A DNA stretch of 64,000 bases from Marinifilum sp. D737 (GCF_026672275.1 NZ_JANQCD010000007.1:1-64000); one strand, 5' to 3'; numbered from the stretch's first letter, positions 34,185 through 43,791 are shown. Program-made: numbers and translations. Notes: generated by a model from the sequence alone, not told the origin.

Positions 34185-34895
34185 TTACCCCATTACAATT
34201 TGCTTTCCCAACACTCCTTTTTTTGCCATCAGGTCCATACAAGAATCTACAATATCCTCTTCACGTAGATTCTTTGAATTGTATATGACATCAAAAACAG
34301 TTGCTGGCAATGGCTCTTTGTTAAAGTAATTTCTCAGAATTTCTCTTTTCTTATCAATTTCTTCTGCATATTTACGCATTTCTTCCATGCTTAGCTTGTA
34401 AATTTTCTGCAACTGGGAAGCCCTCCATTCCAAAGGAGCATGCAGTTTTACATGAAAAGATCTTTCGATATCATTGGTTAGCACCACGCCTCCTCTACCG
34501 ATAATAATACAGTTGCCTTTGCATGCAAACGACCTTACCACTTCGGCAATTGTCTTTTTAATTTTTCTATCGCTTTGATAATACTTACTCGACAGAGCTG
34601 CCAGAATTTCATCCCATGTTGATTTTTCCATAGAATTAAAAACATATTCAATTTTAGCGGGATCCAAATTTAATTCCTTTGCCGATCGCTCAAGAATTTC
34701 CTTGGTCAAAACAGTCCATCTCTTTCCGGTCTTTACACTTAGCTTTGCCGCCAAGCTATTTGCAATGTTAATTGCTGTACATCCGCACTCACGAGAGATG
34801 GTAACAACAGGTCCTTCACAAAACATCTCCTTTTTAGGATCGATAATTTTTGATTCATACCTTTTTTCCATGTATTTTAACAAAATATTGTCCAT
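34185..34895 (-). CDS. Cytidylate kinase-like protein
   Basis: 236 residues from ATG 34895 (MDNILLKYMEKRYESK); the frame opens at a TTG four codons earlier. A rare clear ribosome site, GGAGGTGG, lies just before this ATG and supports it. The family signature is VVTISRECGCTAINIANSLAAKL, a variant nucleotide-binding loop, followed by WTVLTKEILERSAKELN and IIIGRGGVVLTNDI. Members resemble CMP kinase but lack several of its residues and their substrate is unknown. Single gene between peptidase and TPR genes. Confidence 0.85.
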   Translation of the reverse strand: MDNILLKYMEKRYESKIIDPKKEMFCEGPVVTISRECGCTAINIANSLAAKLSVKTGKRWTVLTKEILERSAKELNLDPAKIEYVFNSMEKSTWDEILAALSSKYYQSDRKIKKTIAEVVRSFACKGNCIIIGRGGVVLTNDIERSFHVKLHAPLEWRASQLQKIYKLSMEEMRKYAEEIDKKREILRNYFNKEPLPATVFDVIYNSKNLREEDIVDSCMDLMAKKGVLGKQIVMG

Positions 34896-35063
34896 ATCCA
34901 CCTCCAAATTAGTTAGTTTATCTCTTTATAATTTAAGATATTTTAAGAACATATAAAAATGAAATGGCTCGGTTCTTGTTATATAGAGTGATTATTTAAA
35001 AGAAGGTTTTTTTATTTTTATAAATTTGTAATTCATAACTCAAGCTCACCAAAAAAGAATACA

Positions 35064-37049
35064 ATGCGCAATAGATTTGTTCAGCTTATTATCACTCTGA
35101 TTATATTATCCTGTCCTATAGTTTTAAAGGCACAATTAAACACCAACAATATTTTCGATAAAGGTAGAAGTGCAATTTATTTTGATGATTACACCGAGGC
35201 AATCAATAAATTCAACGACATCATCAGGGTAAAACCATATTTACCTGAACCTTATTTCTTTCGGGGACTGGCAAAATCTCACCTTGAGGATTACAATGGT
35301 GCAATTGTTGATTATACCAAAGCCATTGAAATGAATCCCAATTACACTTTTGCTTTTCTGTACAGGGGAATTGCCAAAAATGCACTTAAACGATTTCAGG
35401 ATGCGATCATTGATTTTAATAAGGCCATGTTGCTAAAACCCAATATGGCAGATATCTATTTTAGCAAGGGCAATAGCTTGCTGTCCTTAAAACAATACAA
35501 AAGTGCCGAAGAAAATTATTCCAAAGCCATTCAAATTGATCCGGAAATATTGGGCGTTTATTTAAATCGATCCATTGCACGTGAAAATCTGGATGATATT
35601 GATGGTGCAATAAAAGATTGTAACAAAGCCATTCAATTGAATAACTTCTCGGCCCATGCCTTTGGAAACAGAGGGTATCTGAAATTCAAAAAAGAAGATT
35701 ACGACGAAGCCATAAAGGATTACAACCGTGCTTTAAAACTTGAACCAGAGAATACAAGGGTTCTTATGGCAAGAGCTTTCGCAAATTACCGCTTAAAAGA
35801 TTTAAAGGGCACCATGGACGATTACAACAAAGTGCTTGAAATTGACCCTAACAATGCTCACTGTTACTACAACAGAGCCTTGTTAAAATCCGAAATTGGA
35901 GACTACAATTCAGCAATTGATGATTTCAACAATGTATTGGAAATGAATCCTGACAACATGTTAATCTATTTTAACAGAGGATTTGTAAAAACCGACATTG
36001 GAGACCTGTATGGTGCCATGGCCGATTTTAGTACTGCCATTCGAATCTATCCTGATTTTGCCAAAGCATACCTTGCCAGGGCATCGGTAAAGCGTGATTT
36101 AAATGATGAACAAGGTGCCATGAAAGATAGACACCATGCATTACAGATTATCGACAGATACAAGAAAATGAAAAACGAAGGCAAAATGTCTGCGTTTGTT
36201 GATACAACAGAAAACTTTCAACGTTTGATTGACTTAAATTCCAGAGAATCATTTACCGAAGAGATTATTAAAGGACGAGTTCAGGATAAACGTGTAAACA
36301 TCGAATTGGAAGACAACTTTCATATTACACACTTGAGCATGGATAGCTTGCGTGCAGGAAAGATTCAGTATTACGATCAAACAATCATGAAATACAATCA
36401 GCAGCAGAATTACAGTCCTGCATTTACCATTTCCAATCACTTAAGAAGGTATCCAAAATCATTGGTTGAAAAGCAGATTGCCGCTACACAAAATCAAATT
36501 CAATCCGATCCGGCCAAAGCTTATTTCCATAGAGGAACCTATCAGCTGATGGACAAGAAATACAACAATGCCATTGATGACTTTAACAAAGCTTTGGCGA
36601 AAGATAAGAACCAGATTTTTGCCTATTTCAATCGGGCCAACGCATTGGTAGCCATGACCGATTACATCCAATCCATTGGAACAGGAAATGAATCGGTGGT
36701 TAGCTTAAGGCCTGATGATAAAAAGGATAAAAACGAAGTGATTGTTGATTACTCCAGCGCAATTAAAGATTACACCAGGGTAATTCAATTGGATCCATCC
36801 TTTGGTTTTGCAATTTTCAACAGGGCTAACGCCTACGCCAAGTCAAAACAATTCAAAAAAGCCATTGCCGATTATGATTGGGCTTTACAATTGGATCCTA
36901 ACTTTAAAGAAGCATACTACAATCGTGGGCTAATTTATCTGTTCCTTAACGATAAAACATTGGCATACGAAGATTTAAGTAAGGCTGGTGAGCTTGGATT
37001 AATTGATGCATACAATGTGATCAAGCGATATTGTAACAAACAAGATTAA
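35064..37049 (+). CDS. Exported TPR-repeat protein
   Basis: 661 residues: a signal peptide (MRNRFVQLIITLIILSCPIVLKA), then ten or so tetratricopeptide repeats from about 30 to 350 with motifs such as YNGAIVDYTKAIEMNPNY, YKSAEENYSKAIQIDPE and YDEAIKDYNRALKLEPEN. A non-repeat stretch follows (about 360-480, including RVNIELEDNFHITHLSMDSL), then two or three more repeats at the C-terminus (FAIFNRANAYAKSKQFKKAI). Such proteins are scaffolds for periplasmic complexes. The gene precedes rarA by 37 bases and may be co-transcribed with it. Partner unknown. Confidence 0.9.
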   Translation: MRNRFVQLIITLIILSCPIVLKAQLNTNNIFDKGRSAIYFDDYTEAINKFNDIIRVKPYLPEPYFFRGLAKSHLEDYNGAIVDYTKAIEMNPNYTFAFLYRGIAKNALKRFQDAIIDFNKAMLLKPNMADIYFSKGNSLLSLKQYKSAEENYSKAIQIDPEILGVYLNRSIARENLDDIDGAIKDCNKAIQLNNFSAHAFGNRGYLKFKKEDYDEAIKDYNRALKLEPENTRVLMARAFANYRLKDLKGTMDDYNKVLEIDPNNAHCYYNRALLKSEIGDYNSAIDDFNNVLEMNPDNMLIYFNRGFVKTDIGDLYGAMADFSTAIRIYPDFAKAYLARASVKRDLNDEQGAMKDRHHALQIIDRYKKMKNEGKMSAFVDTTENFQRLIDLNSRESFTEEIIKGRVQDKRVNIELEDNFHITHLSMDSLRAGKIQYYDQTIMKYNQQQNYSPAFTISNHLRRYPKSLVEKQIAATQNQIQSDPAKAYFHRGTYQLMDKKYNNAIDDFNKALAKDKNQIFAYFNRANALVAMTDYIQSIGTGNESVVSLRPDDKKDKNEVIVDYSSAIKDYTRVIQLDPSFGFAIFNRANAYAKSKQFKKAIADYDWALQLDPNFKEAYYNRGLIYLFLNDKTLAYEDLSKAGELGLIDAYNVIKRYCNKQD

Positions 37050-37086
37050 AAAATTGTCCTGATATCAGGATAGAACGATAAAATAA

Positions 37087-38361
37087 ATGACAGCAAATCA
37101 ACCTTTAGCTGAACGCCTGCGTCCAAAAGATTTAAGCAATTATCTTGGACAAAAACATTTGGTTGGCGAGAAAGCCGTACTACGCAAAATGATAGAATCA
37201 GGAAACATTTCCTCTTTCATTTTGTGGGGACCTCCCGGAGTTGGCAAAACCACTCTGGCAAAAATCATTGCGAATCAGCTAAATCGTCCATTTTATACTT
37301 TATCGGCTGTTAACTCAGGTGTTAAGGATGTTCGAGAAGTGATTGCCAAAGCCGAGAGCCAAAGGTTTTTCTCTTCTCCCAACCCAATACTGTTTATCGA
37401 TGAGATTCACCGATTTAGCAAATCGCAGCAAGATTCATTGTTGGGAGCCGTTGAGAATGGAACCGTAACCTTAATTGGTGCTACTACTGAAAACCCTTCT
37501 TTCGAGGTGATTTCTCCACTGCTTTCAAGATGCCAGGTTTACGTGCTTAAAGCGCAGGAAAAAGAAGAATTGGAGCACCTGATCGATCATGCCATTGAGA
37601 ACGATAGTTACCTAAAGGAAAGAAATATCAGCATCAAAGAAAAGGATGCTCTGCTAAAATTTTCGGGTGGTGATGCTCGAAAACTCTTAAACATCCTTGA
37701 ACTGGTAATCAACTCACAAACCAGTGATGACATCATCATCACCAATGAGTTGGTGACCAAGGAGCTTCAGGAAAACCCATCGATGTACGATAAAGATGGG
37801 GAGCAGCATTACGACATTGCTTCGGCAATGATCAAATCCATCAGGGGGAGCGATCCGGATGCAGCTGTATACTGGTTGGCCCGAATGTTGGAAGGTGGTG
37901 AGGATCCAAAATTTATTGCACGCCGACTGGTTATTTCATCCAGCGAAGACATTGGATTGGCCAATCCCAATGCCTTATTGCTTGCCAATGCATGCTTTCA
38001 GGCCGTGAATTTGGTTGGAATGCCCGAATCCAGAATCATTTTGTCTGAAACTGCCATTTACCTTGCTACATCACCCAAAAGTAATGCTTCCTATCTTGCA
38101 ATAGGCAAGGCACAAGCATTGGTGAGAGAAACAGGTAATTTGGCTGTGCCGCTACACTTGAGAAATGCGCCTACCAAATTGATGAAGAATTTGGATTACG
38201 GCAAGAACTACAAATACTCACACGACTATCCTGGTAACTTTGTAGAACAGGATTATTTACCAAAAGAAATTAAAAATCAACGCTTGTATATCCCACAACA
38301 AAATGCTCAAGAAGCAAAAATTTGGGAGAGATTAAAAAATTGGTGGAAGAATAGATTCTAA
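37087..38361 (+). CDS. rarA: Replication-associated recombination protein A (AAA+ ATPase)
   Basis: 424 residues, normal for RarA/MgsA. Walker A GPPGVGKTT near 47-55, Walker B LFIDEIHRFSKSQQD, sensor 1 GATTENPSFEV, arginine finger in PLLSRCQVY, then the C-terminal tetramerisation region (SIRGSDPDAAVYWLARML, RRLVISSSEDIGLANPNAL). It acts at stalled forks with SSB and RecA. Followed by kdsA at 36 bases. Confidence 0.97.
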   Translation: MTANQPLAERLRPKDLSNYLGQKHLVGEKAVLRKMIESGNISSFILWGPPGVGKTTLAKIIANQLNRPFYTLSAVNSGVKDVREVIAKAESQRFFSSPNPILFIDEIHRFSKSQQDSLLGAVENGTVTLIGATTENPSFEVISPLLSRCQVYVLKAQEKEELEHLIDHAIENDSYLKERNISIKEKDALLKFSGGDARKLLNILELVINSQTSDDIIITNELVTKELQENPSMYDKDGEQHYDIASAMIKSIRGSDPDAAVYWLARMLEGGEDPKFIARRLVISSSEDIGLANPNALLLANACFQAVNLVGMPESRIILSETAIYLATSPKSNASYLAIGKAQALVRETGNLAVPLHLRNAPTKLMKNLDYGKNYKYSHDYPGNFVEQDYLPKEIKNQRLYIPQQNAQEAKIWERLKNWWKNRF

Positions 38362-38397
38362 AATTGCTTACTTTTGCCATGAATAAAACCGAATATC

Positions 38398-39216
38398 ATG
38401 ATTGAAAATATTCCAAATATTAAACACACCGATAGTGGTAACTTCTTTCTTTTAGCTGGTCCTTGTGCCATTGAGGGCGAAGAAATTGCCATGAGAATTG
38501 CCGAAAGAGTTGTTGAAATTACCAACAAACTTGAAATTCCTTACATCTTTAAAGGATCGTACCGCAAAGCCAACCGTTCAAGATTGGATTCTTTTGCTGG
38601 TATTGGTGACGAAAAAGCACTAAAAATCCTTAAGAAAGTAAGCGATACTTTCGGAGTTCCAACCGTTACAGACATCCACAATCCTGAAGAAGCTGCCATT
38701 GCTGCTGAATATGTAGATGTATTGCAAATTCCAGCATTCCTTTGTCGTCAAACTGATTTGTTGGTGGCTGCTGCAAAAACCGGTAAAGTTGTCAACATCA
38801 AGAAAGGCCAATTTTTAGCTGCTGAATCTATGAAATTTGCTGTAAACAAAGTTCGTGAATCAGGTAACGATCAAGTGGTTCTTACCGACAGAGGAAACAT
38901 GTTTGGATACCAGGATATGATTGTCGATTACAGAGGTATTCCGGTAATGCAAGAGAACAACTGTCCTGTTGTTTTGGACATTACTCACTCTTTGCAACAA
39001 CCAAACCAGGCTGGCGGTGTAACCGGTGGACGTCCTGAACTAATCGAGACGGTAGCAAAAGCTGGTATCGCAGTTGGTGCTGATGGTATCTTTATCGAAA
39101 CACATCCTGATCCTGCAAATGCAAAGTCGGATGGTGCGAACATGCTACACCTTGATTATTTGGAAGACTTGTTGACCAAATTGGTTGCAATCAGAAAAAC
39201 GATCAATCAATTCTAA
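38398..39216 (+). CDS. kdsA: 3-deoxy-8-phosphooctulonate synthase
   Basis: 272 residues, the usual length. It condenses phosphoenolpyruvate with arabinose 5-phosphate to KDO 8-phosphate for lipopolysaccharide. Signatures: LLAGPCAIEGEE, FKGSYRKANRSRLDSFAGIG, TDIHNPEEA, VLQIPAFLCRQTDLL, VNIKKGQFLA, LTDRGNMFGYQDMIVD, DITHSLQQPNQAGGVTGGR and GIFIETHPDP. The Cys in the GPCAIE motif and in AFLCRQ is retained; the Asn in SYRKANRSR marks the metal-independent subtype. Closed by a strong terminator. Confidence 0.98.
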   Translation: MIENIPNIKHTDSGNFFLLAGPCAIEGEEIAMRIAERVVEITNKLEIPYIFKGSYRKANRSRLDSFAGIGDEKALKILKKVSDTFGVPTVTDIHNPEEAAIAAEYVDVLQIPAFLCRQTDLLVAAAKTGKVVNIKKGQFLAAESMKFAVNKVRESGNDQVVLTDRGNMFGYQDMIVDYRGIPVMQENNCPVVLDITHSLQQPNQAGGVTGGRPELIETVAKAGIAVGADGIFIETHPDPANAKSDGANMLHLDYLEDLLTKLVAIRKTINQF

Positions 39217-39271
39217 TACAGTTTCAAGCCTCAAGTTACAAGCATTTTGAGCACTAAAAAACATACAAAAC

Positions 39272-39299
39272 AAAAGATCCGGCTTTAGCCGGATCTTTT
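39272..39299. terminator. Bidirectional terminator between kdsA and the hydrogenase operon
   Basis: AAAAGATCCGGCT (39272-39284) / AGCCGGATCTTTT (39287-39299), a perfect 13-base palindromic arm pair with U-rich ends on both strands, between convergent genes. Confidence 0.92.
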
Positions 39300-39322
39300 C
39301 TCATTCACATAGTTACCAATTA

Positions 39323-41113
39323 CTAGTACTGCTCACGCTTCACATATGTGGTGTGAAGTAATTTGTGAGATTTATGGCTTAAAGGTTCTTCCAGGAAGTC
39401 TTTATAAACCTGAACGATTTCAGGGTTTTCGTGTGACTTTCTGATTGGAAGATCACTATCCTCATTGTAAATTGCTTGCATTCGCTTTAAACGAACTTCA
39501 TCATCTACAGGATATGGTTGACCACCACCTCCCAGACAACCACCTGGACATGCCATAATTTCTATGAAGTGATAAAAGCTTTCTCCTTTCTTGATGTTGT
39601 CCATTAATTGATGTGCATTTTCGAGGCCATTGGTAATTGCGCACTTCAGCTCAACACCTTCCAGGAACTTCCAATCATCAACAGTTCCTTCAATCTTAAT
39701 GGTCGCTTCTTTCACGCCATCCAGACCACGTACAGGAAGAATTTCAAGGTTCTCAAATGGTACCTCACGTCCGGTTACAATTTCGTAGGCTGTACGAAGC
39801 GCCGCTTCCATTACACCTCCTGTAGCACCAAATATGACTGCAGCACCAGAACCTGTTCCCATCATGGAATCAAAGGATTCATCGTTGAGTTTTTCGAACT
39901 CAATACCAGCCTGACGAATCATTACAGCAAGCTCTCGGGTAGTCAATACAAAATCAACATCCTTGTAACCGCTATCCTTCATTTCAGGACGATTGGCCTC
40001 ATATTTCTTCGCCGTACAAGGCATGATAGAAACAGAAACAATATTTTGAGGATCAACTCCAATGTTTTTCGCATAATAGGTTTTTGCCAAAGCACCAAAC
40101 ATTTGCTGAGGCGATTTACAAGTAGATAGGTTAGGTAGGTATTCCGGATATTTGTGCTCGATATACTTCACCCATCCCGGAGAACAAGAGGTTGCCATAG
40201 GTAATGCAACATCAGGATCATCCTCTACCAATGCTCGTTTCAATCTGGTCAACAACTCGGTTCCTTCCTCCATAATGGTAAGGTCGGCAGTAAAATCGGT
40301 ATCCAATACCGAATCGAAACCCAAACGACGAAGAGCTGAAACCATTTTACCCGTTACACGAGTACCTGGTTCAAATCCCAGTTCCTCACCCAAACCAATT
40401 CGAACCGCAGGAGCCGTTTGAACTACAACATGAGTATCAGGATCAGCAATGGCATCCCAAACTTTCTCTACATACGATTTTTCGGTTAAAGCACCCGTAG
40501 GACAGTGAACAATACACTGTCCACAGTTGGTACAAACCACCTCGTCCAAAGCACGATCGAATACGGTTGAGATCTTCATATCCGAACCTTTGTGAGCTAC
40601 TGCAATGGCACCAACACTCTGAATTTCGGCACAGGTACGAACACAGCGCTGACAACGAATACATTTTGAATCATCCTTCTCCAATGCAGGAGAGATTCTG
40701 TCAACCGTATAGTTCTTATCAGGAACCAAATCAATAAAATCCTGGTTGGTAATCTGGTATTCAGCCGCCAATTCCTGCAATTCACAATGCCCGTTGCGAT
40801 AACACTTGGTACATTCCTCGTTGTGCTCGGTAAGCAACAATTCGATGATGTGCTTGCGACAATTGCGAACTTTTAAAGTATTGGTATTGATTTCCATACC
40901 TTCCGAAACAGGCATGGCACATGAAGCTACAAGTTTATTGTTTCCAACCTGTTCCACCACACACACACGACAGTTTCCTGCAACGCAAAGGTCTTTGTGA
41001 TAGCATAAAGTTGGTATTTTGATATGGAGTTTTTCAGCTGCTTCGAGAATGGTTTGTCCCTCTTCTACACTTACAGCTATTCCATTGATTGTTAAATTTA
41101 CCATGTTTGACAT
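39323..41113 (-). CDS. NAD-linked [FeFe] hydrogenase catalytic subunit (HndD/HydA type)
   Basis: 596 residues. From the N-terminus: 2Fe-2S ferredoxin domain (CYHKDLCVAGNCRVC, to about 80), His-ligated 4Fe-4S (HNEECTKCYRNGHC), two 4Fe-4S sites (CIRCQRCVRTC, CTNCGQCIVHC), then the H-cluster domain with L1 TSCSPGW near 308, L2 MPCTAKKYE and L3 EIMACPGGCLGGGGQP, and the small-subunit-like tail. In L1 the second cysteine of the usual TSCCP, which passes protons to the active site, is Ser. With the NuoF- and NuoE-like genes upstream it forms a trimeric NADH-linked, possibly electron-bifurcating hydrogenase in the cytoplasm. Confidence 0.94.
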   Translation of the reverse strand: MSNMVNLTINGIAVSVEEGQTILEAAEKLHIKIPTLCYHKDLCVAGNCRVCVVEQVGNNKLVASCAMPVSEGMEINTNTLKVRNCRKHIIELLLTEHNEECTKCYRNGHCELQELAAEYQITNQDFIDLVPDKNYTVDRISPALEKDDSKCIRCQRCVRTCAEIQSVGAIAVAHKGSDMKISTVFDRALDEVVCTNCGQCIVHCPTGALTEKSYVEKVWDAIADPDTHVVVQTAPAVRIGLGEELGFEPGTRVTGKMVSALRRLGFDSVLDTDFTADLTIMEEGTELLTRLKRALVEDDPDVALPMATSCSPGWVKYIEHKYPEYLPNLSTCKSPQQMFGALAKTYYAKNIGVDPQNIVSVSIMPCTAKKYEANRPEMKDSGYKDVDFVLTTRELAVMIRQAGIEFEKLNDESFDSMMGTGSGAAVIFGATGGVMEAALRTAYEIVTGREVPFENLEILPVRGLDGVKEATIKIEGTVDDWKFLEGVELKCAITNGLENAHQLMDNIKKGESFYHFIEIMACPGGCLGGGGQPYPVDDEVRLKRMQAIYNEDSDLPIRKSHENPEIVQVYKDFLEEPLSHKSHKLLHTTYVKREQY

Positions 41114-41161
41114 ATCAAATTTCTTTTTAATGGTTTAAAATAAATTGGAATTAGCTCTTTC

Positions 41162-42349
41162 TTAGTAAATCATTTCCTCTCGGAAATTTTCCACAATAGA
41201 AGAGAATGAATTAGCTACAGACTGGCCCAAACCGCATTTTGCTGTCAACTTCATCGTATCGGTAAGTTTAAGCAATTGGTCCAAATAAGAGGCTGGCTTC
41301 TCGCCGCGTTTCACGGCTTTAATGCCTTTTAGTAGTTGCTGACAACCCACTCTACATGGAGTACATTGTCCGCATGATTCCTCCTCGAAGAAATCCAGGT
41401 AGTTGTTCAATACATTGTACATGGAACGAGAAGAGTTGAAGATCATCATCGATCCTCCCGTAGGTAATGAAATACCCGTTAATTTTCCTTGATAACCAAT
41501 TGAAGTCTTTCCAAATCGTTTACGTGGAACAAGGAAACCAGAGGCTCCACCCACCTGAACTGCTTTGGTGTCACCATCACCAAAATCGTCGACGAAATCC
41601 TGAACCGACATTCCCAGCTCCAATTCATAAATACCTGGAATTGGCGTATCACCCGAAACTGAGAACACTTTTGATCCGCGAGAATCTTTCACACCCAGTT
41701 CGCGGAATTTCTTTGCACCATATTTTAAAATGGTATAGGAATGAGCCAATGTCTCCACATTGTTGATAACCGTTGGTTTGTTCAAATAACCAATCTCGGT
41801 TGGGAAAGGAGGTTTATTCCTTGGTTCCCCACGTTTGCCTTCCATTGATTCAAACAGGGCGCTCTCCTCACCACAGATGTATGCTCCACTTCCCATGAAA
41901 ATTTCAACACGGAAATCCAATCCCAATTCGTCTAATATATCGTGAAATCTTCTCAACTCCTTTTTCAGATTTGGAACCAAGAATTTATATTCTCCTCTTA
42001 AATAAATGTAGCCTTTTCTTGCACCAATAATTTTGGCACAAACCGCCATACCGGATAGAACTTTATGAGGAACTCGGGTTAATATTTCCCTGTCCTTAAA
42101 GGTTCCCGGTTCACCTTCGTCGGCATTACAAATCACAAATTTCTCATCTACTTTTTGCTCAGCAGTCAATTTCCATTTCAATCCGGTTGGAAATCCTGCT
42201 CCCCCTCTACCCTTGAGACCGGAATTCACCATCTCATTGATTACTTCCTGATTGGACCTTGCCAATGCATTTCTAAGAATCTCTTTACAATCCTGCTCAT
42301 TTTTAAAGATAAGATCGATTCTATGAAGTTGTTTTTTAGTTGTTGTCAT
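41162..42349 (-). CDS. NuoF-like flavin subunit of [FeFe] hydrogenase (HndC/HydB type)
   Basis: 395 residues. NADH and FMN site: GLKGRGGAGFPTGLKWKL, FVICNADEGEPGTFKDRE, GSGAYICGEESALFESMEGKRGEPRNKPPFP; SLBB domain around 230-300; C-terminal 4Fe-4S ligand set SCGQCTPCRVGC with a further Cys in KCGLGQ. It is shorter than HndC/HydB relatives (about 490-620) since both the N-terminal thioredoxin-like 2Fe-2S domain and the C-terminal two-cluster ferredoxin domain are absent. 48 bases before the catalytic subunit gene and 46 after the NuoE-like gene, so all three are one operon. Confidence 0.93.
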   Translation of the reverse strand: MTTTKKQLHRIDLIFKNEQDCKEILRNALARSNQEVINEMVNSGLKGRGGAGFPTGLKWKLTAEQKVDEKFVICNADEGEPGTFKDREILTRVPHKVLSGMAVCAKIIGARKGYIYLRGEYKFLVPNLKKELRRFHDILDELGLDFRVEIFMGSGAYICGEESALFESMEGKRGEPRNKPPFPTEIGYLNKPTVINNVETLAHSYTILKYGAKKFRELGVKDSRGSKVFSVSGDTPIPGIYELELGMSVQDFVDDFGDGDTKAVQVGGASGFLVPRKRFGKTSIGYQGKLTGISLPTGGSMMIFNSSRSMYNVLNNYLDFFEEESCGQCTPCRVGCQQLLKGIKAVKRGEKPASYLDQLLKLTDTMKLTAKCGLGQSVANSFSSIVENFREEMIY

Positions 42350-42395
42350 ACCAAAGGGTATTTAGATTGTTAGTTTTGCTTTATCTAATACTTGC

Positions 42396-42863
42396 TTAGT
42401 TTTCTTCGCGATATTCTCTTAAAATATCCACCACCGATTCTGGCGTAAGCTCCGTATAAACATCGTCGTTCACCAGCATGGCAGGCGCCTTATGACACCA
42501 TCCCAAACAGTTGGTCTGAAGAATGGTAAACTTTTTATCTATCGTGGTTTCACCAACTTTAATCTTTAAAAAGTTCTCAATTGCCTGGATGATTTGGTTT
42601 TTACCTTTCATGGCACAGGTAATTGTTTTGCATACTCGAATTACATACTTGCCTCTTGGATCTGTGTCGAGGAAGGAATAGAAGGTAGCCGTTCCGTAAA
42701 CATCAGCAGCAGGTATGCTCATTTCTTTGGCAATCTTCAAAATTGCCTCCTCCGATAGGTATCTTTCCTGATCAATTACTCCTTGAAGAATTGGAAGCAA
42801 ATTTTCGCGATCAGTACCATGCTTGGCAACTAAATCATGCACTAATTTTTCTTGAAAATCCAT
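42396..42863 (-). CDS. NuoE-like 2Fe-2S subunit of [FeFe] hydrogenase (HndA/HydC type)
   Basis: 155 residues, a helical head (LPILQGVIDQERYLSEEAILKIAKEM) and a thioredoxin-like 2Fe-2S domain. Ligands are Cys-x4-Cys in RVCKTITCAMKG and Cys-x3-Cys in TNCLGWCHKAPAM, as in NuoE and HndA. First gene of the operon. In such complexes it holds the cluster next to the flavin subunit. No fourth subunit gene (HndB-type) is next to it. Confidence 0.93.
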   Translation of the reverse strand: MDFQEKLVHDLVAKHGTDRENLLPILQGVIDQERYLSEEAILKIAKEMSIPAADVYGTATFYSFLDTDPRGKYVIRVCKTITCAMKGKNQIIQAIENFLKIKVGETTIDKKFTILQTNCLGWCHKAPAMLVNDDVYTELTPESVVDILREYREEN

Positions 42864-43259
42864 ACACTGTAGGTTTTAGGGTTAATATTAATAGAGTATT
42901 ACCGATTATTTAATGGCTTTAGCTTTTAGTTCACCAACTCCTAAAAGCGATTCATTAATATATCGGCATTATACCACCACCAACTTCTTAGTACAAATGG
43001 CATAACACTATGAATATAAAAAAATTAAAGAAATATTTCTCTATTTATTTTAAAAACCTTAACAGTCAATTCATTACCTAAACAAACAATAATAAAACTT
43101 AACTTAAGAAATCCACAACTCCCCAACATCAGCAAACAAAAGGCCTCTGGCAGGTTTGCCCCTATAATAATTTTTCAATACGTTCAACATAAAATGCCAC
43201 AGAACATACGTAATTTGTATTTAGACTCCTTTTAAACTATGATAAACATGACAAAAGTC
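42864..43259. other. Gene-free region upstream of the hydrogenase operon
   Basis: About 400 bases with strong AT bias. I see no ORF, no clear TAnnTTTG box and no sigma-54 motif. It should contain the hydrogenase promoter, starting leftward. Confidence 0.55.
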
Positions 43260-43300
43260 ATAAAGAAAGCCTTCGGTAATTATCCGAAGGCTTTCTTTAT
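43260..43300. terminator. Long perfect hairpin, bidirectional terminator
   Basis: ATAAAGAAAGCCTTCGG (43260-43276) and CCGAAGGCTTTCTTTAT (43284-43300) are perfect reverse complements (17 bp), loop TAATTAT. Its core (AAGCC-TTCGG) resembles the terminator at 43738-43770. It probably ended the decayed gene at 43411-43735. Confidence 0.8.
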
Positions 43301-43410
43301 GAATACTTTAAAGTTTTCAGTTTCTAAAATATGGTTCTAATTTGTTTTGCTATTAAATACAAGTTGATGCAACCATTCCACTTGTATTTTACTGGATAAA
43401 ATTATACCGA

Positions 43411-43735
43411 TTACTTTTCAATCCTATTTCCTTTTCGATCAATCATAAACCACTCATCACTTTCAACGCGCCTATGTTCATCTACATCGAGATATTCCTT
43501 CGCGTGGAAAGTAACCTCAGCCTCTCCATTTGAAAACTGCTTGGCAAAAGTATAAATACAAGGAATAACAACTGTACATACTCATTCGCGTATCCTATTT
43601 TCCCATTGCGCAATACCCTTACACAACCTTCACAGAAGGGATCAGGACCATTGTCACATCCTCAGCATAGCAATATCTTGCTACAGGCTCTTCCTTTGTG
43701 TCTTTGTGAAATCCCTTCGTTTGCCTTTTTAACAA
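43411..43735 (-). pseudogene. Decayed WG-repeat protein gene fragment
   Basis: Translating the minus strand in parts gives FHKDTKEEPVARYCYAED, then in a second frame CDNGPDPFCEGCVRVLRNGK followed by IGYANEY, then in a third VVIPCIYTFAKQFSNGEAEV followed by TFHAKEYLDVDEHRRVESDE and WFMIDRKGNRIEK-stop (TAA at 43413-43411). GKIGY...VVIPCIYTFAKQFSNGEA is the usual layout of a WG repeat (G-x-W/I-G-Y...VIP-x-x-Y-x-x-A-x-x-F-x-x-G). At least two frame changes are needed, so it is a pseudogene. A plus-strand ORF here is not supported. Confidence 0.65.
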
Positions 43736-43736
43736 A

Positions 43737-43771
43737 CAAAAAAGCCCTCGGGATTACCGAAGGCTTTTTAT
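43737..43771 (-). terminator. Terminator of buk
   Basis: AAAGCCCTCGG (43741-43751) pairs with CCGAAGGCTTT (43758-43768) with one mismatch; the minus strand continues into a T-run. It is 20 bases past the buk stop. Confidence 0.8.
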
Positions 43772-43791
43772 ATGAAGGTATATCTTTTCGA

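Noticed and set aside
39608-40129. A 173-residue plus-strand ORF inside the hydrogenase gene
   Set aside because: Antisense shadow of a well-conserved iron-sulfur protein; no family features and unlikely residue use.
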